Source: Megalobrama amblycephala (lineage: Eukaryota > Chordata > Actinopteri > Cypriniformes > Xenocyprididae). Taken from it: a DNA stretch of 64,000 bases. Positions 12,201 to 51,019 of the stretch are shown here, piece by piece (the first letter of the stretch is position 1; each line of letters starts with the position of its first letter). The stretch spans positions 21,051,409 to 21,115,408 of the forward strand of contig NC_063049.1 of assembly GCF_018812025.1 (NCBI RefSeq). Reading direction: 5' to 3'. The notes under the pieces were generated by a model, which had not been told where the DNA came from, made no database searches, and saw only the letters and a list, made by a program, of their open reading frames with translations. The position numbers and the translations under genes were made by a program.

Positions 12201-15200
12201 TATTCATCAATTTTCTGAGAAAATATTTCTGAGAAATAATCTGTTAGTGTGGTTAGAGGTATATTTTTGTTTTTGACACTTGGTTTTGATTCTGTGGTCC
12301 AAACCCATTGGCCGCAGACCTCTTTTCACATTGACTCTGAGCTGAGGTCCGTGAGCACTAGCAGCAACCGCTGTTTACCACTGTAGCAAAAAAAGAAGCC
12401 ACTAAAGATGGAAAGCATGGTTATCATCACATGTACCAATGGTTTGTCACTTTGGTTTTACAATCAAAACTTGCAAACACCTGTTGATATTATGTTGTGA
12501 AAGAGATAAGAAGAGTGCAGGTTGCTTTCTGAAGGCAAGCGGTTCATTATCACAACTTACTGTATTCCTTTCACACCAGTTGCAAAGTGTACTGCAATCC
12601 ACATAAACTGTACCTGTTTTTTCGAGATCAGGATTTTTCAGTTTTGTGGTCCGAATAATTTGGTGTATGGCACTGGTGCCGTTAAAAGCCATTTTTAGAT
12701 TTACACTGAACTTCAACCCTTGTAACATTTGATCCTGAAACATTTCTGAATGCAATTCAGAATTAGGGTCATTACAGGGTTGAAATGGTCACGATATCTA
12801 AATTGTAATGCAACTCGCAACTTGTACATATGATGAGTTCATACATATCAAGTCATGCTGAGTTTAAAAGCATCTATTCATTTGGAATATGGAGAAGCTG
12901 AGCAAGTCTTCATATTGGATTCCTTTTTTCAGACACAGTAATGGCAAAAACAGCTGCTGAAAAACAGAGAGCGTACAGGGCGAGAAGGGATGCTGATCCT
13001 GCACGCAGGGAAAAGTACCTCAGGACTGAGCGAGAGAGGTGGAGAAGAGATGTTGAGACAGGGAAAAAGAAGAGAATTGGTGACCTGTGTGAGAAGGCTC
13101 AGAGATGGAGGCGCAAGCAGTGGAGAGATGCCAAAGAACGACAGAAGAGAAGGAAACCGTTTTTCAAAATGATTGCTTCCCCTCCGGACAGTCCCGAACC
13201 CAGTCTGATGGCGTTATTGCAACCCTGAAGAGGACCTCAGAAAGACTGATAAGTCAGGGTCAGGACGTCCCAGGTGCAACCCATCAGGGCCTTACACAGG
13301 CCAGCATAGCCTTAAAGCACTTGAGTCCATCAACATTGAGGCTCTATCAGGTGGTAATTCAGGCACCTAGTAAAATGACTTGTGACCAAGTCAATGAGCT
13401 GCACAATATTTCAGCTGTAACTGAAAGAGAGGAATGACTGAGATTCTGGGTTATCCAGAAGTGAGTGGGAGATGTGATTATTAACTGAAACCTGTGACAT
13501 CTTGACATTTAAATTCAAAGATTTGTGGGTCATGCTAAATGAATATGTTACCATTTGTATTACATGTGTTCTGCACTAGGTACTTTGTAATGAGTTGTCA
13601 AAATTTAAATAAATGAATGAATGGATGAATGATTGAATCAATTAATGTATATTTGATTAACAGTAGCCACTTCAACCCTGCTATCATTTCCAACCCTGTT
13701 GAATTGCATTCAGCCCTGTTACTTTTTTCCATCACTGTGTTTTTGTAATATTCTGTGTATTTAGAGAGTAACTGAAGTAATCAGTAAATTACAATATTTT
13801 ATTGCTGTAATTTTATTGTAATGCCTGGCAATGGCATTACTGAATATCTTTAGGATACTGAATCATGTGTTGAACTGTAACACACATGACATGAAATAAC
13901 TAATTTGGGCCAGAGGTGAAAAATAATTCTTCATGAGACCAGCAATGATATTTTTATGCAATAATGAATGTTTATTATTATTTAAATGTTTTATTTAAAA
14001 AGGTCAGGTACACAGGGCATCCATTTCTGAGAGTTTTTGTTTACTATTGTAAAACCTTTTACTTTACATTTTTCACAGGCCAGATCTTGGAATATTTTGA
14101 AAGCTCCTATATATATATATATATATATATCTTATCTTTTTTAACAGACAGTGAATGAGACAGATTATCCTTTCTAATGAATATTCATGTTAACATTTTG
14201 TCATAAAATACACATTTTGTAAGAATTAAATAATTTTTTGGAAGAAACAAACATTTTTCCCCCTTTTGAGGCTGTTCATGTTTTTTACACATCACAAGTC
14301 ATTCAGTGAAGGGGAATCACAAGAGAAATGCATCAACATGAACAGGTGAGTCTAACTGCTTTACTTGAACTTTAAAGGTCACTGTTTCCCATATTAAGAC
14401 TTCTAATTACTGCACTGACATTCATGGTTTTTGGATTTGTTTTATTTTTGTACATTTTTAAACATTGTCAGACAGAATAGTGTTTTAAATGTATATTAAT
14501 ACACCGTTTCAAGGTATATTAATATAGGTTTGTATAAAATAATTTTTTTTTGCAAAAGGTAACAGGGCTGATGGTAACAGGGTTGAGTTTCACAGTTTAG
14601 TTAGACAGGAAAAGGTCATGACACTAGGTTCTTAGTAGGAGAATTGAGCAACCAGTGTTTACTGTACAAAATGGTAACAGGGTTGAAAATTGGCCCTACT
14701 GAGAAGCATAAAAAGGTAAAGTTATATTTAAAAAAAATTACTGCTTGAATGGATGATGTTCCCATATAGATCAAATCCAATAATATAGCATGATTTTGGA
14801 GAGAATTATGATGTCAGCAGGGTTGACATGAAACTTGAGGACACAACTTCAAACTAAATCGACATAAAGGCCTAATTCTAGCTTTTACTAATTTATATTT
14901 GTTTTGAATCTAATGTGTCTATTTGTTAAGCTTGGAGTTGGAAAGAAAGCTGGTGACTGACAAAAAGACAAAGAACAGACTAGTTTTAATTTTTTTTTGA
15001 ACATATTTAGTTTTTGAAGTTCGGGTACGTTTTATTCTTACTTTGATTAAATAGTTTGATTGAAGTTGCTTTTTAACATGAATCTAAAAACAGCCAATAA
15101 TATTTCTTCATGTGTGTTATGTTTTTTCTGAAAAAATGTTAATGCTTGTAAATTTGTTTTTACAGCTATGTCAGATGTGAGTCCGGGGAGTTTTGAAAAT

Positions 15201-18200
15201 AATCAATGTACAGGTAAGTTTAATTCCTTCATTTACAATACATTTACAACAACATTTACAAACTCAATACATTTATAAATGTGACAGTCCCAACTAAATC
15301 ACCTGTGGTATTGCAGCTGTAGAGAGGGCTATTCTTGAGTCGCAGGGAGAAATGGACTGGAAAATCAACCACCTGACTGCATTAGTTCAGTGTCTCGTGG
15401 GGAACAACAGCTTTGAACCCCCACTGCAGATGGAAGAAGAGGATTGTGTCTTGCCTCTGATGTCAATGGAGGATCTTGACCGGTTGGAGCAAAGACTTCT
15501 AGACAAAGGAATGATGCAAAAATTGGTAAGATTCTTTGGAATTATGTAAATAAATCAGTGACCAAAATGTCTCATTTTTTTGTGAATTTTATTTACATGC
15601 TCTATTCATTCTCTGTTTTAGGTGAACAGATTGTCTGTTAGTGGAGGTCAAACTATGAAAAAGACCATATGGAGAATTTGCAACAAGGTCTTTGCCCTCA
15701 ACTTGGCCAAACAGCTCAATTGGTGCGGACGTGGAGACAAGCGCGGCATAAGAAAAACAAATATTGGAGCACTAATAATAGGTATGTCCAAAACTAATGG
15801 ATTTCTTTTATTGATAAAAGTAGTGATATCATAATTACACATCTCAGTCAATTCACATATGAATACATTTCCACTTTTGCTCACTAAAATTTTACAATTG
15901 CATACATAAACACTGTTAGATTTGTCTGTTCAGATAAAGTTAAGTAATAAATGAAATAAAAATGTTAGTTTGTTTCTTGGTAAACTAATAACTTTTATCC
16001 ATTTAACATGCAGCTGCAGCTATGAGGAATAATGTCCTCCTGACTCCCACAGAAGCAGAGGCAGAGAAATGTATCAAAGATTACCTGCGTTTGGCCCCAG
16101 GAAGGACATCCTCCTAAACTTTTGTAAAAAATGTCAGTTTTTTTGTATACATTGCTTGTACAAAGAATTACTGTATTGCATACTGTTAAATAAATAATTG
16201 AATAACTACTTGATCTATTGTTCAGAACTGAGTAGTTAATTAGGGTTTTTAAAGTGTCTACAGTCGGTGTCCATTTTTTGTATATTAAAAACAGAAAAAA
16301 AGAAAAATCAACATCAGGATTAAGTAAAGAATTTTAAAATTGGGTCCCACTTTATGTTAAGTGGCCTTAACTACTATGTACTTACAGTACATTTAAATTA
16401 ATAATTTGATACAATGCACTTATTGTGTACATGTTTTTAGATTGTATTTGTATTAAAAAATATCTGCAAGTAATTACATCTGTAATTAATTTCTGTAATT
16501 ACATGTAGAATTGCACTGTTGAATCGAGACAAAAAGCACACACATCATCAGCTCAAAACTGGATGCTCAACCCAAAAAAATTATGAAAAACAGGAAAAAA
16601 GTCAGCACACCAAAGCTACTAATTAAGCTGTCTAATTACACTGTTGACCCATCCCTTACACCTTAACCCACCCTTAAACCTACTCAAACCATCAAACCGG
16701 TCCCTAACCTAAAAAAAATCTCCCTAAGACTTCCTAGCTCATCCATCCAGATAGCAAAATTCTGTTTTTACTGTTATTTCTATTCCTTATGTTCTATTTT
16801 TATTCTTCTTCTTTATGTAAAGCACTTTGAATTACCATTGTGTATGAAATGTGCTATACAAATAAAATTGCCTTGCCTTGCCTAACCTTACCCGTATCCA
16901 CCTCAATAGCAGAAAAAGTGTTCTGCAATACATAGTAGTTAAGTCCACCTAATATAAAGTGAGACCTAAAATTGTACTGTGGTGTGAAAAGTACACGTAT
17001 TCCATGTAATCTTTCAAATATTATCATAAAACCCCCTGAAAACTATAAACTACATGTCAGGTTACACAGTAAAACCAAATGCGTTCTAAAAATTGAGCTA
17101 TCTTGGCCTTTGTGCACCTGAAACTTGCTCAGCAGACATTGATAAGAAGATACTTGAGGTTACCAGTTATCAGGAAACTGACAGGATGTGATGTTGCAGT
17201 AAGCAGACAAAACAGTTTTCAGGAGAGGAAAGAGCTGACGTGTAACATTAAAAGCCACATATAGAAGCTGCGTAATGCACGGAATCGCAACTGCTCTGCC
17301 AGTTTGTGAGTTTCGTATGAAAATCTTTAAAAGTGATCTTTTGTGCCTCCCTGTGACTCTGCACATGTGATATTGTATTAAAGTGAACACTGCATGTTCA
17401 TTAATGTGTTAATAATAAGCTAACAAAGGCTTCTGTAATATTTCACATTAGGTTTGTGAGTGTTTGTGTATTTTTTACTTTTTAGTTCTTACTTGAAATC
17501 ATGTTAGTAGTTTTGAGATGGGCTTCAGTTGGCCTAGGACAAATGTTGAGTACTAAATGCACATATTAACATCATATAAAACTATAAAGGTGTTTTAAAC
17601 AATAACTTGCTAGCATGCTGCTATTGCTTAAAAATTGTGGCTCAACAGTTGGTGAGGTTAAAAGATTTTTATTAATATATTTAATCTCTTACCTCTCTGC
17701 CCATATTTAGATGACGACTCTCCGCTGTCTGTGGCAGGGGTCCAAAAGCAGGTGCGTCCGAGACGCAAGGACCTGAACCTGTATGAAGAGTACAAACGCA
17801 GCCGAACTCTGAGTCTGAGAGGTCGTAACACAAACCGAGGGTGTAGTACAAACCGACGGCGTGAGCTGGAGCAGACTCTACCGCAGGCTCTACTTGCAGA
17901 CCTGGTAAGGGAACGAAGAGAAAAGACTCGCCTTCGAGTGGCCCGCTGGCGTGCCAAACGCAAACTACAAGCCTGTTTGATGGCCTCGCAGGCTGCGCAG
18001 TTTAACGGGGCTCCAGTGCAGGGCTCACCTGCCCAGCGGGGCGGCCTGATCTCTAACCGCAGGCGAGGCGGGGCGCCGGCGCAGCGCGGTGGGCTTGGAT
18101 TGAGAAGGGGACTGTCCGAGACTGGCACATATAACCTGCTGCTGCAGCTCGGACCCAGTCCTTCCCAATCAGCACTGGTACACGGCTTGAATGAGGGTAT

Positions 18201-18267
18201 GATGCCGTCTGGCTCCTCAGCGCTATCACAGAACAGAACTACTGTACCTAGAACAACTTACCAATGA
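5708..18267 (+). CDS. Uncharacterised nuclear-type protein, three-exon model (501 aa)
   Basis: Joining 5708-6218, 9125-9562 and 17711-18267 gives one open frame of 501 codons plus stop; both introns are phase 1. Residues 1-75 are helical and charged (KFEEIKREMTAKEKENENIR) and resemble the N-terminal exon of many fish zinc-finger-type proteins. The middle is acidic and Ser/Pro-rich, with two SUMO-consensus motifs, IKQE and VKDE. The C-terminal exon is strongly basic, with RERREKTRLRVARWRAKRKL, which could bind nucleic acid or act as a nuclear signal. I do not recognise a named family, and nuclear function is inferred from composition. The ATG at 5708 is the first methionine of the exon. DUF4806 exons lie inside the second intron and may be alternative ends of the same gene. 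Confidence 0.7.
6219..9124 (+). other. Intron 1 of the first locus
   Basis: Mostly AT-rich sequence with no supported coding exon. It holds one small inverted-repeat element (7447-7628). Short open frames near 7791-8015 (minus) and 8203-8424 (plus) show no recognisable protein and are left out. Confidence 0.5.
7447..7628. mobile_element. Small inverted-repeat element
   Basis: GGTTACACTTTATTTTACAG on the left is the inverse of CTGTAAAATAAAGTG plus CTACCC on the right. The interior has GGTTAAGGTTAGG-like repeats. Related ends occur at 3296-3484, and a similar type of element lies at 16343-16966. Confidence 0.6.
9125..9562 (+). CDS. Middle coding exon with SUMO-type motifs
   Basis: The acceptor is CTTTTGTTTCCATAG at 9124. 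This choice, not the AG at 9102, keeps the frame after a phase-1 donor; the earlier AG would run into TGA. The exon encodes a Ser/Pro/acidic segment with IKQEE and VKDEP, and ends ACCT before GTAAGT in phase 1. Such KxE motifs are typical of sumoylated transcription cofactors, which is an inference here. Confidence 0.75.
9789..10792. mobile_element. TTAA-flanked MITE carrying a nested hAT MITE
   Basis: The left end is TTAAAGGGGCTATATG and the right end CATATAGCCCCTTTAA, bounded by TTAA. The interior lacks transposase and is interrupted by a hAT-like MITE at 10431-10673. It lies in the intron after the middle exon of the first locus. Confidence 0.75.
10431..10673. mobile_element. hAT-like MITE, copy 1
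   Basis: Starts CAGTGTTGCCATTTGG and ends AGCAGCACTA. The flanks TGTGTGTA and TGTGTGTT form an imperfect 8-bp duplication, as for hAT. The inside (GCTAAATTTGTCGCTAG) matches, in reverse, the element at 58560-58786. An ATATTAATATAAATAT near-palindrome lies in the middle. Confidence 0.65.
10811..11304. mobile_element. Angel-like MITE, diverged copy 2
   Basis: AACCCAAAAATAAAGATTCT on the left and GACAGAATTTTCATTTTTGG on the right are the usual ends, with CTCACTCTCATGATGTTCC and GTTTGGAACGACATGA as inner arms. The middle includes a fragment related to the 7447-7628 family at about 11217-11263. Confidence 0.55.
12933..13228 (+). CDS. Lys/Arg-rich exon, possible alternative 3' end
   Basis: Preceded by GATTCCTTTTTTCAG, and its frame continues a phase-1 intron (AC ACA GTA ATG). 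From the internal ATG at 12941 it encodes 95 residues dominated by basic helical repeats (AEKQRAYRARRDADPARREK, then RRKQWRDAKERQKRRK), then SPPDSPEPS and a stop. I recall similar basic modules at the N-termini of multicopy fish proteins, but cannot name the family. It could be a terminal exon of the first locus (a 414-residue product with the first two exons), a small gene, or a decayed copy. A candidate poly(A) signal is at 13608. Confidence 0.5.
13608..13613 (+). promoter_or_regulatory. Candidate poly(A) signal
   Basis: AATAAA about 380 nt after the stop of the basic exon at 12933-13228, consistent with a terminal exon. Confidence 0.35.
14109..14131. repeat. Short (TA)n microsatellite
   Basis: An uninterrupted TATATA run of about 22 bp in spacer between the basic exon and the DUF4806 exons. 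Confidence 0.9.
14327..14345 (+). other. Candidate 5' noncoding exon end (donor CAG/GTGAGT)
   Basis: A strong donor, GAACAG followed by GTGAGT, ends an exon-like segment about 820 bp before the DUF4806 exons. Its short ATG frame (MHQHEQ) would run into a stop soon after splicing to 15166, so if used it is a leader exon with a small upstream frame. Its 5' limit is unknown. Confidence 0.3.
15168..16117 (+). CDS. DUF4806-domain protein (four exons, 172 aa)
   Basis: Exons 15166-15213, 15317-15525, 15622-15781 and 16014-16117 join in frame. Counting from the ATG at 15168, they give 172 residues plus stop. Residues 60 onward match the DUF4806 pattern known from fish and insect proteins: a leucine-rich EDLDRLEQRLLDKG, then VSGGQTMKKTIWRICNKVF, NWCGRGDKRGIRKTNIG and a closing helix with TEAEAEKCIKDYL. 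The biochemical role of DUF4806 is unknown. The first exon has a phase-1 acceptor, so the exons could instead be spliced after the first locus's upstream exons (a 489-residue product). Good splice consensus at every junction and no frame breaks argue for a working gene. Confidence 0.7.
16189..16194 (+). promoter_or_regulatory. Candidate poly(A) signal of the DUF4806 unit
   Basis: AATAAA 72 nt past the DUF4806 stop codon, supporting 16014-16117 as a real terminal exon. Confidence 0.5.
16343..16966. mobile_element. Inverted-repeat element with an L2-like LINE tail inside
   Basis: GGTCCCACTTTATGTTAAGT on the left is answered by AATATAAAGTGAGACC on the right. Inside, 16790-16886 carries TGTAAAGCACTTTGAATTAC and ATGTGCTATACAAATAAA, ending in repeated GCCTT. 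This is the usual 3' tail form of L2/CR1-type LINE remnants. Confidence 0.55.
16790..16886 (+). mobile_element. L2-like LINE 3' fragment
   Basis: The conserved tail TAAAGCACTTTGA..GTGCTATACAAATAAA is followed by a short GCCTT repeat, as in teleost L2 remnants. It is too short to code. Confidence 0.5.
17711..18267 (+). CDS. Last coding exon: Arg-rich C-terminal module
   Basis: The acceptor CCCATATTTAG keeps phase 1. The exon opens DDSPLSVAG and contains RRKDLNLYEEYKRSRT, the block RRRELEQTLPQALLADLVRE, then REKTRLRVARWRAKRKLQ and a Gly/Arg/Ala-rich tail ending in TGA. The basic block resembles the DNA-contact part of a bZIP but has no leucine heptads after it. From memory, similar C-termini occur in several unnamed fish proteins. 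Confidence 0.75.
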
Positions 18268-18401
18268 TGCAGTGTTTATTTAGTGGTGGAAACTTGTGCT
18301 AAGTAATGGTGGAACTTGGGTTTGAAAAAGGTTGACGTCAAATGTTGTTCCTAAAACTATAACCTGCAAACAAAACCCCGATACTGATCAGTGCAAACCT
18401 C

Positions 18402-18415
18402 AATAAATCAATAAA
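18402..18415 (+). promoter_or_regulatory. Twin candidate poly(A) signals
   Basis: Two AATAAA hexamers, at 18402 and 18410, 135-148 nt after the stop of the first locus. Confidence 0.5.
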
Positions 18416-19346
18416 TTCAACATGTTCATCTTTAAAATTAATTCAAACTTTGGCTTAGCAAACTTAACCAAACAATTAAATGCTACATAATTAGATTAAG
18501 CATTTAACAACTGTGACTGTATAATACAATACATTCTACAATAAACTGTGTTGAATTAATGAAAAAGTACCAAGGTACAAAAAAGTACAAGGATACAAAA
18601 ATTGCACTCTGCTGCTCTCAATGTTCACTTGAATGTCCTAGTTATTGTTGAAATGTTTTTGACCGCAGTGTTCAGGGTGTTTTTAAATAATAATTTGGTC
18701 CATTTGTTACAATATACATGTTCATCGTTGTGGCCTAAATTTAACTATGACGGTTGTTGATCAGAAAATTTGGTATGCCATTGCTTTCTAAATGAGCACA
18801 CAGTGCAAATGTGCTGTATAAGCAGATTAGGGCGTTTGATTTTGAGCAGGCAAACGTGGTTTAACAGACACTTGTGTAAAAAGTGGTGAATGCTGTTTAT
18901 AGTTTCGGGAAATGAGTCTCTGTTTTGGTGGCTGATGTAATGGTATGTTTTGGTATGGAATGTTTTACTGATAAAATGTTCAAATATAGTTATCGTAATG
19001 GGGAAAACTGTAAAGCACGAGCTGTATCAGATTTGGTATCAATTAACTTACAGCTATCTTAAGTTTTTTTTTTTTTTTTTTTTTTAACCACAGTGTCTTA
19101 CCAAAAAAAAAGTGCAATAAGGCATTGTGACAGTTGCTTCCATAATTTTGGAGCTTTGAGGACCAACAGCCACATTCAATAACTGAAATACTACATTAAC
19201 ATTTCAAACTTGTTCTTGTCTTTGATTAAGAACTTTATAAAGCTTTTTTATATTGGTAAAGTTTACCAATTCAGTTTAATTGGTATTCTGAGAAGTGACA
19301 TGGAATTACAATATAAAGGCAATACACAATGTGTTTCACAAAGAAA
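18416..19346. other. Spacer between convergent genes
   Basis: AT-rich, with a long T run at about 19064-19085. No coding exon was supported. The 3' UTR ends of the plus-strand locus and the minus-strand ferlin probably meet here. Confidence 0.5.
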
Positions 19347-19352
19347 TTTATT
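19347..19352 (-). promoter_or_regulatory. Candidate poly(A) signal of the ferlin
   Basis: AATAAA on the minus strand, about 475 nt beyond the ferlin stop codon. Other, weaker AT-rich hexamers nearby mean the true end is uncertain. Confidence 0.3.
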
Positions 19353-19824
19353 TCAACCCTCACAAATTTACATTACATGGACTGATTGGGTTTGCTCTCG
19401 CTTGTTTTATGTAATTTACACAAATGTTCATTTTTGAATTCTGTCATTTTGAATGTCACTACATAACCATTTCTAAAGTTTTAAAGCTCTACAGTATAAC
19501 ATTTCATTTTTTTACACTAGGTAGGATGTGATTAAAACATGTTTCCTACAGTTTTCATGTGCTATGTTCAGTGTTATGTTGTTTAACGATTATTAAATGT
19601 TTAATGTTGTGTATGTTACATTTGTTGGTGCATATTAAATAAAATATAAGATCTTAAGATAATATAAGATTGTTCCTAAAATCAATCAAGTTACGCTCCT
19701 GAGTAATCATCTACCTGCAGAGCAAGTGTTTAAATATGTGCTTCAAGATTTCAATGCATTAAAGCAACAAGAAGTTAAATTTGTGCTGCTCCATTATGTC
19801 CAGTGACTTTATATGGGTGTTTAA

Positions 19825-47662
<27,838 letters not shown>

Positions 47663-48222
47663 TCTTTCAGGAAGAGTTCATTCAAGGGAAAATATCCAAC
47701 TCAGAAACTGTGACTGTAACCCACTCCATCCAGCGAGACAGTGAGTGCACTTCCTCCCCAGACGTCTGTTTGACTTTCTGTTGCTGAACTATTGCATTAC
47801 AAACAAGGGTGGAAGATTGTGGCTTGTGTGTTTTTAGGAAACTCAGAGGCCATATACAGCATTTCGTATTTCAGAATTAAATGATTGTCAATACACCAAA
47901 CACTTTGCAAATAAAGATTTAAATGTTGTATTGTAATGTTTAACATTTTAAATGTATAGTATTACAGTAAAAAAAAAAAAGAAAAAAGAAGAAGAAGTGT
48001 GTACTTAAACATTCTCCCTTATCAGAATGAAAATATCACTGAAGCCATAAAACAACATTTGGCACATGGAAGTCGACTGCATCCATACTTTGGTGGTGCC
48101 ACTTTACAGTCAGTTAATGCATATATCATGAGCTAAAGAAAATCAGCCAATTTGACAGCATTTATTAATCTTTGGTTAATGTTAATTTACATATAAACAT
48201 AAAGTTGTGCATTGATAGTACC

Positions 48223-48540
48223 TTAAAGAGATAGTTCACCCTAAAATGAAAATTCTGTCATCATTTACTCCCCCTCAGGTTGTTCCAAAACTGTATGAGT
48301 TTCTTCTGCTGAGCACAAAAGAAGATATTTTAAAGAATTTTGGTAACCAGACAGTTGATGGGCTCCATTGACTTCCATATTATTTTTTTTCTCTTCTCCA
48401 TACTATGGGGAAGTCAACTGTTTGGTTACCCATCTTCTTCAAAATATCTTTTGTGTTCAGCAGAAGAAAGAAACTCATACAGGTGTAGAACAACTTGAGG
48501 GTGAGTAAATGACAGAATTTTAATTTTTGGGTGAACTATG
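48223..48540. mobile_element. Angel-like fold-back MITE, copy 8
   Basis: TTAAAGAGATAGTTCACCC on the left; the right end TTTTTGGGTGAACTATG has lost its TTAA. The arms pair clearly: TAACCAGACAGTTGATGG and its mirror near 48415. Confidence 0.75.
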
Positions 48541-49278
48541 TATTACTACAAGAATAGAAATGAACAAAGATTAAGTTTTATTAGTAGCCTACATTGTTAC
48601 TGTCAGATCATGTTAACTATTACCTTACATAACGTTAACAAACAATAAAGTATTTAGTTTAATTTAGTTTGAACAGCACTCACTTTAAGTGGCAATGTTA
48701 GACATTAGTCATTGAAGTAGTTATAATAATTTATGTGACTTAAAACATTCGTTAGCAATTAAGATATTTAATGACAAAGGTGCTAGCTATATACTGAAAT
48801 AAATGTAAATGTTCAAACTGGTCTGAAACAAAACATTTGATGCAAATTAGGTTGTTAAACTACATAGCAAGTTCTAAGAACTCAACATGACACTGTTTGC
48901 TGACAGTGAAAAGCAGGATGTACAAAGATCCTCCTCTGGTAAATATATGCACCAACTCAAACATTTGCCATTACAAGGCTGGATTATTTATTTTATTGTA
49001 TCAAAATATTCTAAAAATAAAATATTGCAAATAACATTTTTTAAAATATATCAATTAAGCAGATTATATATTATAAGCCTTTGATGCAGTTCAGAAACAC
49101 TGTTGTAGTATGAAGAATATATTTTTATAATGGCTTTATTCTGTAAGGCAGTTTTATCACTGTTGATTTGTTTCCATGCTGTTGAGCAGTGGCTTTCTAA
49201 AAGCCTTAACTTGCCTCAAGTTAAAATTTGTTCTTTTTAACTTTATATTAAGAGTCTTTAACTATTATGTACTAAGAT

Positions 49279-49696
49279 TTAAAGGGGCCTTAGAATTAAA
49301 TATTGAATTTACCTTGGCATAGTTGAATAACAAGAGTTCAGTACATGGAAAAGACATACAGTGAGTCTCAAACTCCATTGTTTCCTCCTTCTTATATAAA
49401 TCTCATTTGTTTAAAAGACCTCCGAAGAACAGGCGAATCTCAACATAACACCGACTGTTACAGTCGGGATCATTAATATGTACGCCCCCAATATTTGCAT
49501 ATGCCAGCCCATGTTCAAACATTAGACAAGGGCAGGACGTCTGGATGTGCACAGCAGAACCTATATATCGGTGCATAGTTAATGATGCCCCAAAATAATC
49601 TATGGGGTATTTTGAGCTGAAACTTCACAGACACATTCAGGGGACACCTTAGACTTATATTACATCTTTTAAAAAGAAGTTCTAGGGCACCTTTAA
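49279..49696. mobile_element. TTAA-flanked MITE
   Basis: TTAAAGGGGCCTTAGAATT on the left and CTAGGGCACCTTTAA on the right, bounded by TTAA. The flanking sequence (about 49240-49278 and 49697-49880) looks like a split copy of the 16343-16966 repeat type. Confidence 0.6.
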
Positions 49697-50879
49697 ATGA
49701 ATCATTTGATACATCCGACATGTTTTTACACTGTACTTATGTTTTAAAAATACATGTAATTAATTTCTGTAATTACATCTATAATTACACTGTTGGCCCA
49801 TCTATTGCTTACTTCTTAGCCTACCCGTAAACACCACCAAAAACTGCCCCTAACCTTACCCTATCCCACCTCAATAAAACATGAACACTGTACCTAACAA
49901 TTATTTTTTATGTAAAGGACCTTTTTGTCTTTAAATATGATCAAAATGGTGGAGAGTGTCTATATCCAGGAGGAAAATATCTTACTTTAGCCACCTTGGT
50001 GCATCTGGAACTAAGAATCATGGATTCAATGCAGTCAAAGCCACTTTGAGCAAATCTTTCACCCAGAAAACTTTGACTTTAACAAAATAATATCAAAGTA
50101 TTATCACTGTATTAAACATGTTTTGTGTGGTAAATTGTGTTATACACCAATTGTGCAATATAACACTGTAAATCCACTATGAGTAAGTCAGCAGGAACAC
50201 CACAGTGAATTTTATGACTAAATGGCATGATAATCTGTTTATTTACAATGTGAGGATCAGGGGTCAAGACGGTTTATAACAAAAATGTTATAAAAGTTTA
50301 TCATTATTACATGACAAATGTCTGTAGTTGTATCTAACAATTCAATTGATTATGTGATTGTAATTCTTTAATAAATTATACAAATATAAAATTATTTTTT
50401 TTTTCAAAATAAGATTAGACATGTTTAAAAGTGAAATATCAAATCCCAGAGTGCCCGCAACATTAAAAATATTTACACTTTCTGTCTTCAAGCATTCATC
50501 TTCAAGGCTCATAGTTTGCTTTGCGACAAAATTCTGGAAAACAAAATTACGTAAGAACAATCATCATTACTTTATTCTTCATTTACAAATGTTCCTGCAC
50601 TCACAGTAACACATGATCTACACTAATGTCCATGAATGTTTTGGTCACAGTAATAGGAATAATCTTTCTCTTGGGAAACTAATATTTGCAGGCTGTATGA
50701 AAGATGTCTCCAAATACCTAAATAGTCAAAGCACTCCACAGCAAACATTATAAATGAAACAACGGATACACTCTCAGAAAAAATGGCACACAAGCTGTCA
50801 CTGGGATGGTACCCTTTAAAAAGGTACAACACTCTTAAAAATAAAAGCTCTTTATTGGCAACATTCATAGAACATTCAG

Positions 50880-50986
50880 AAGGGTTGGAGAGTCAGACTG
50901 GTTGCTAACCTGAAGGTTGCGGGTTCGATTCTCAATACCAGCAGGAAATGACTGAGGTGCCCTTGAGCAAGGCACCTAACCCCCAG

Positions 50987-51019
<33 letters not shown>

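Larger units (their letters stand above)
12714..14832. repeat. Dispersed GTAACAGGGTTGA-type motif array
   Basis: The motif AACAGGGTTGA or its complement recurs with small changes near 12711, 12774, 13670, 13691, 13711, 14560, 14574, 14673 and 14818. Copies before 13.8 kb are mostly in complement orientation (TTCAACCCTG); later ones are forward (GGTAACAGGGTTGA). The spacing is irregular, so this is not a simple tandem repeat. It surrounds the basic exon and precedes the DUF4806 exons. Confidence 0.55.
47663..50768. other. Spacer upstream of the ferlin start
   Basis: Should hold the ferlin promoter and 5' UTR, but no TATA box, CpG-rich core or upstream exon could be assigned. Contains repeats at 48223-48540 and 49279-49696. 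Short open frames on both strands show no recognisable protein. Confidence 0.5.

Noticed and set aside
14109..14131. CRISPR or tandem array
   Set aside because: Tandem signals in the window are simple AT/TG microsatellites; no spacer-repeat structure exists and the DNA is eukaryotic.
17658..18128. 156-codon open frame on the minus strand over the Arg-rich exon
   Set aside because: It is the complement of a GC-rich, arginine-coding exon, with no domain and no splice context; a shadow of the plus-strand exon.
50880..51000. Possible tRNA gene
   Set aside because: A B-box-like GGTTCGATTCT is present, but there is no proper acceptor stem or cloverleaf, and it continues into a SINE body and tail.
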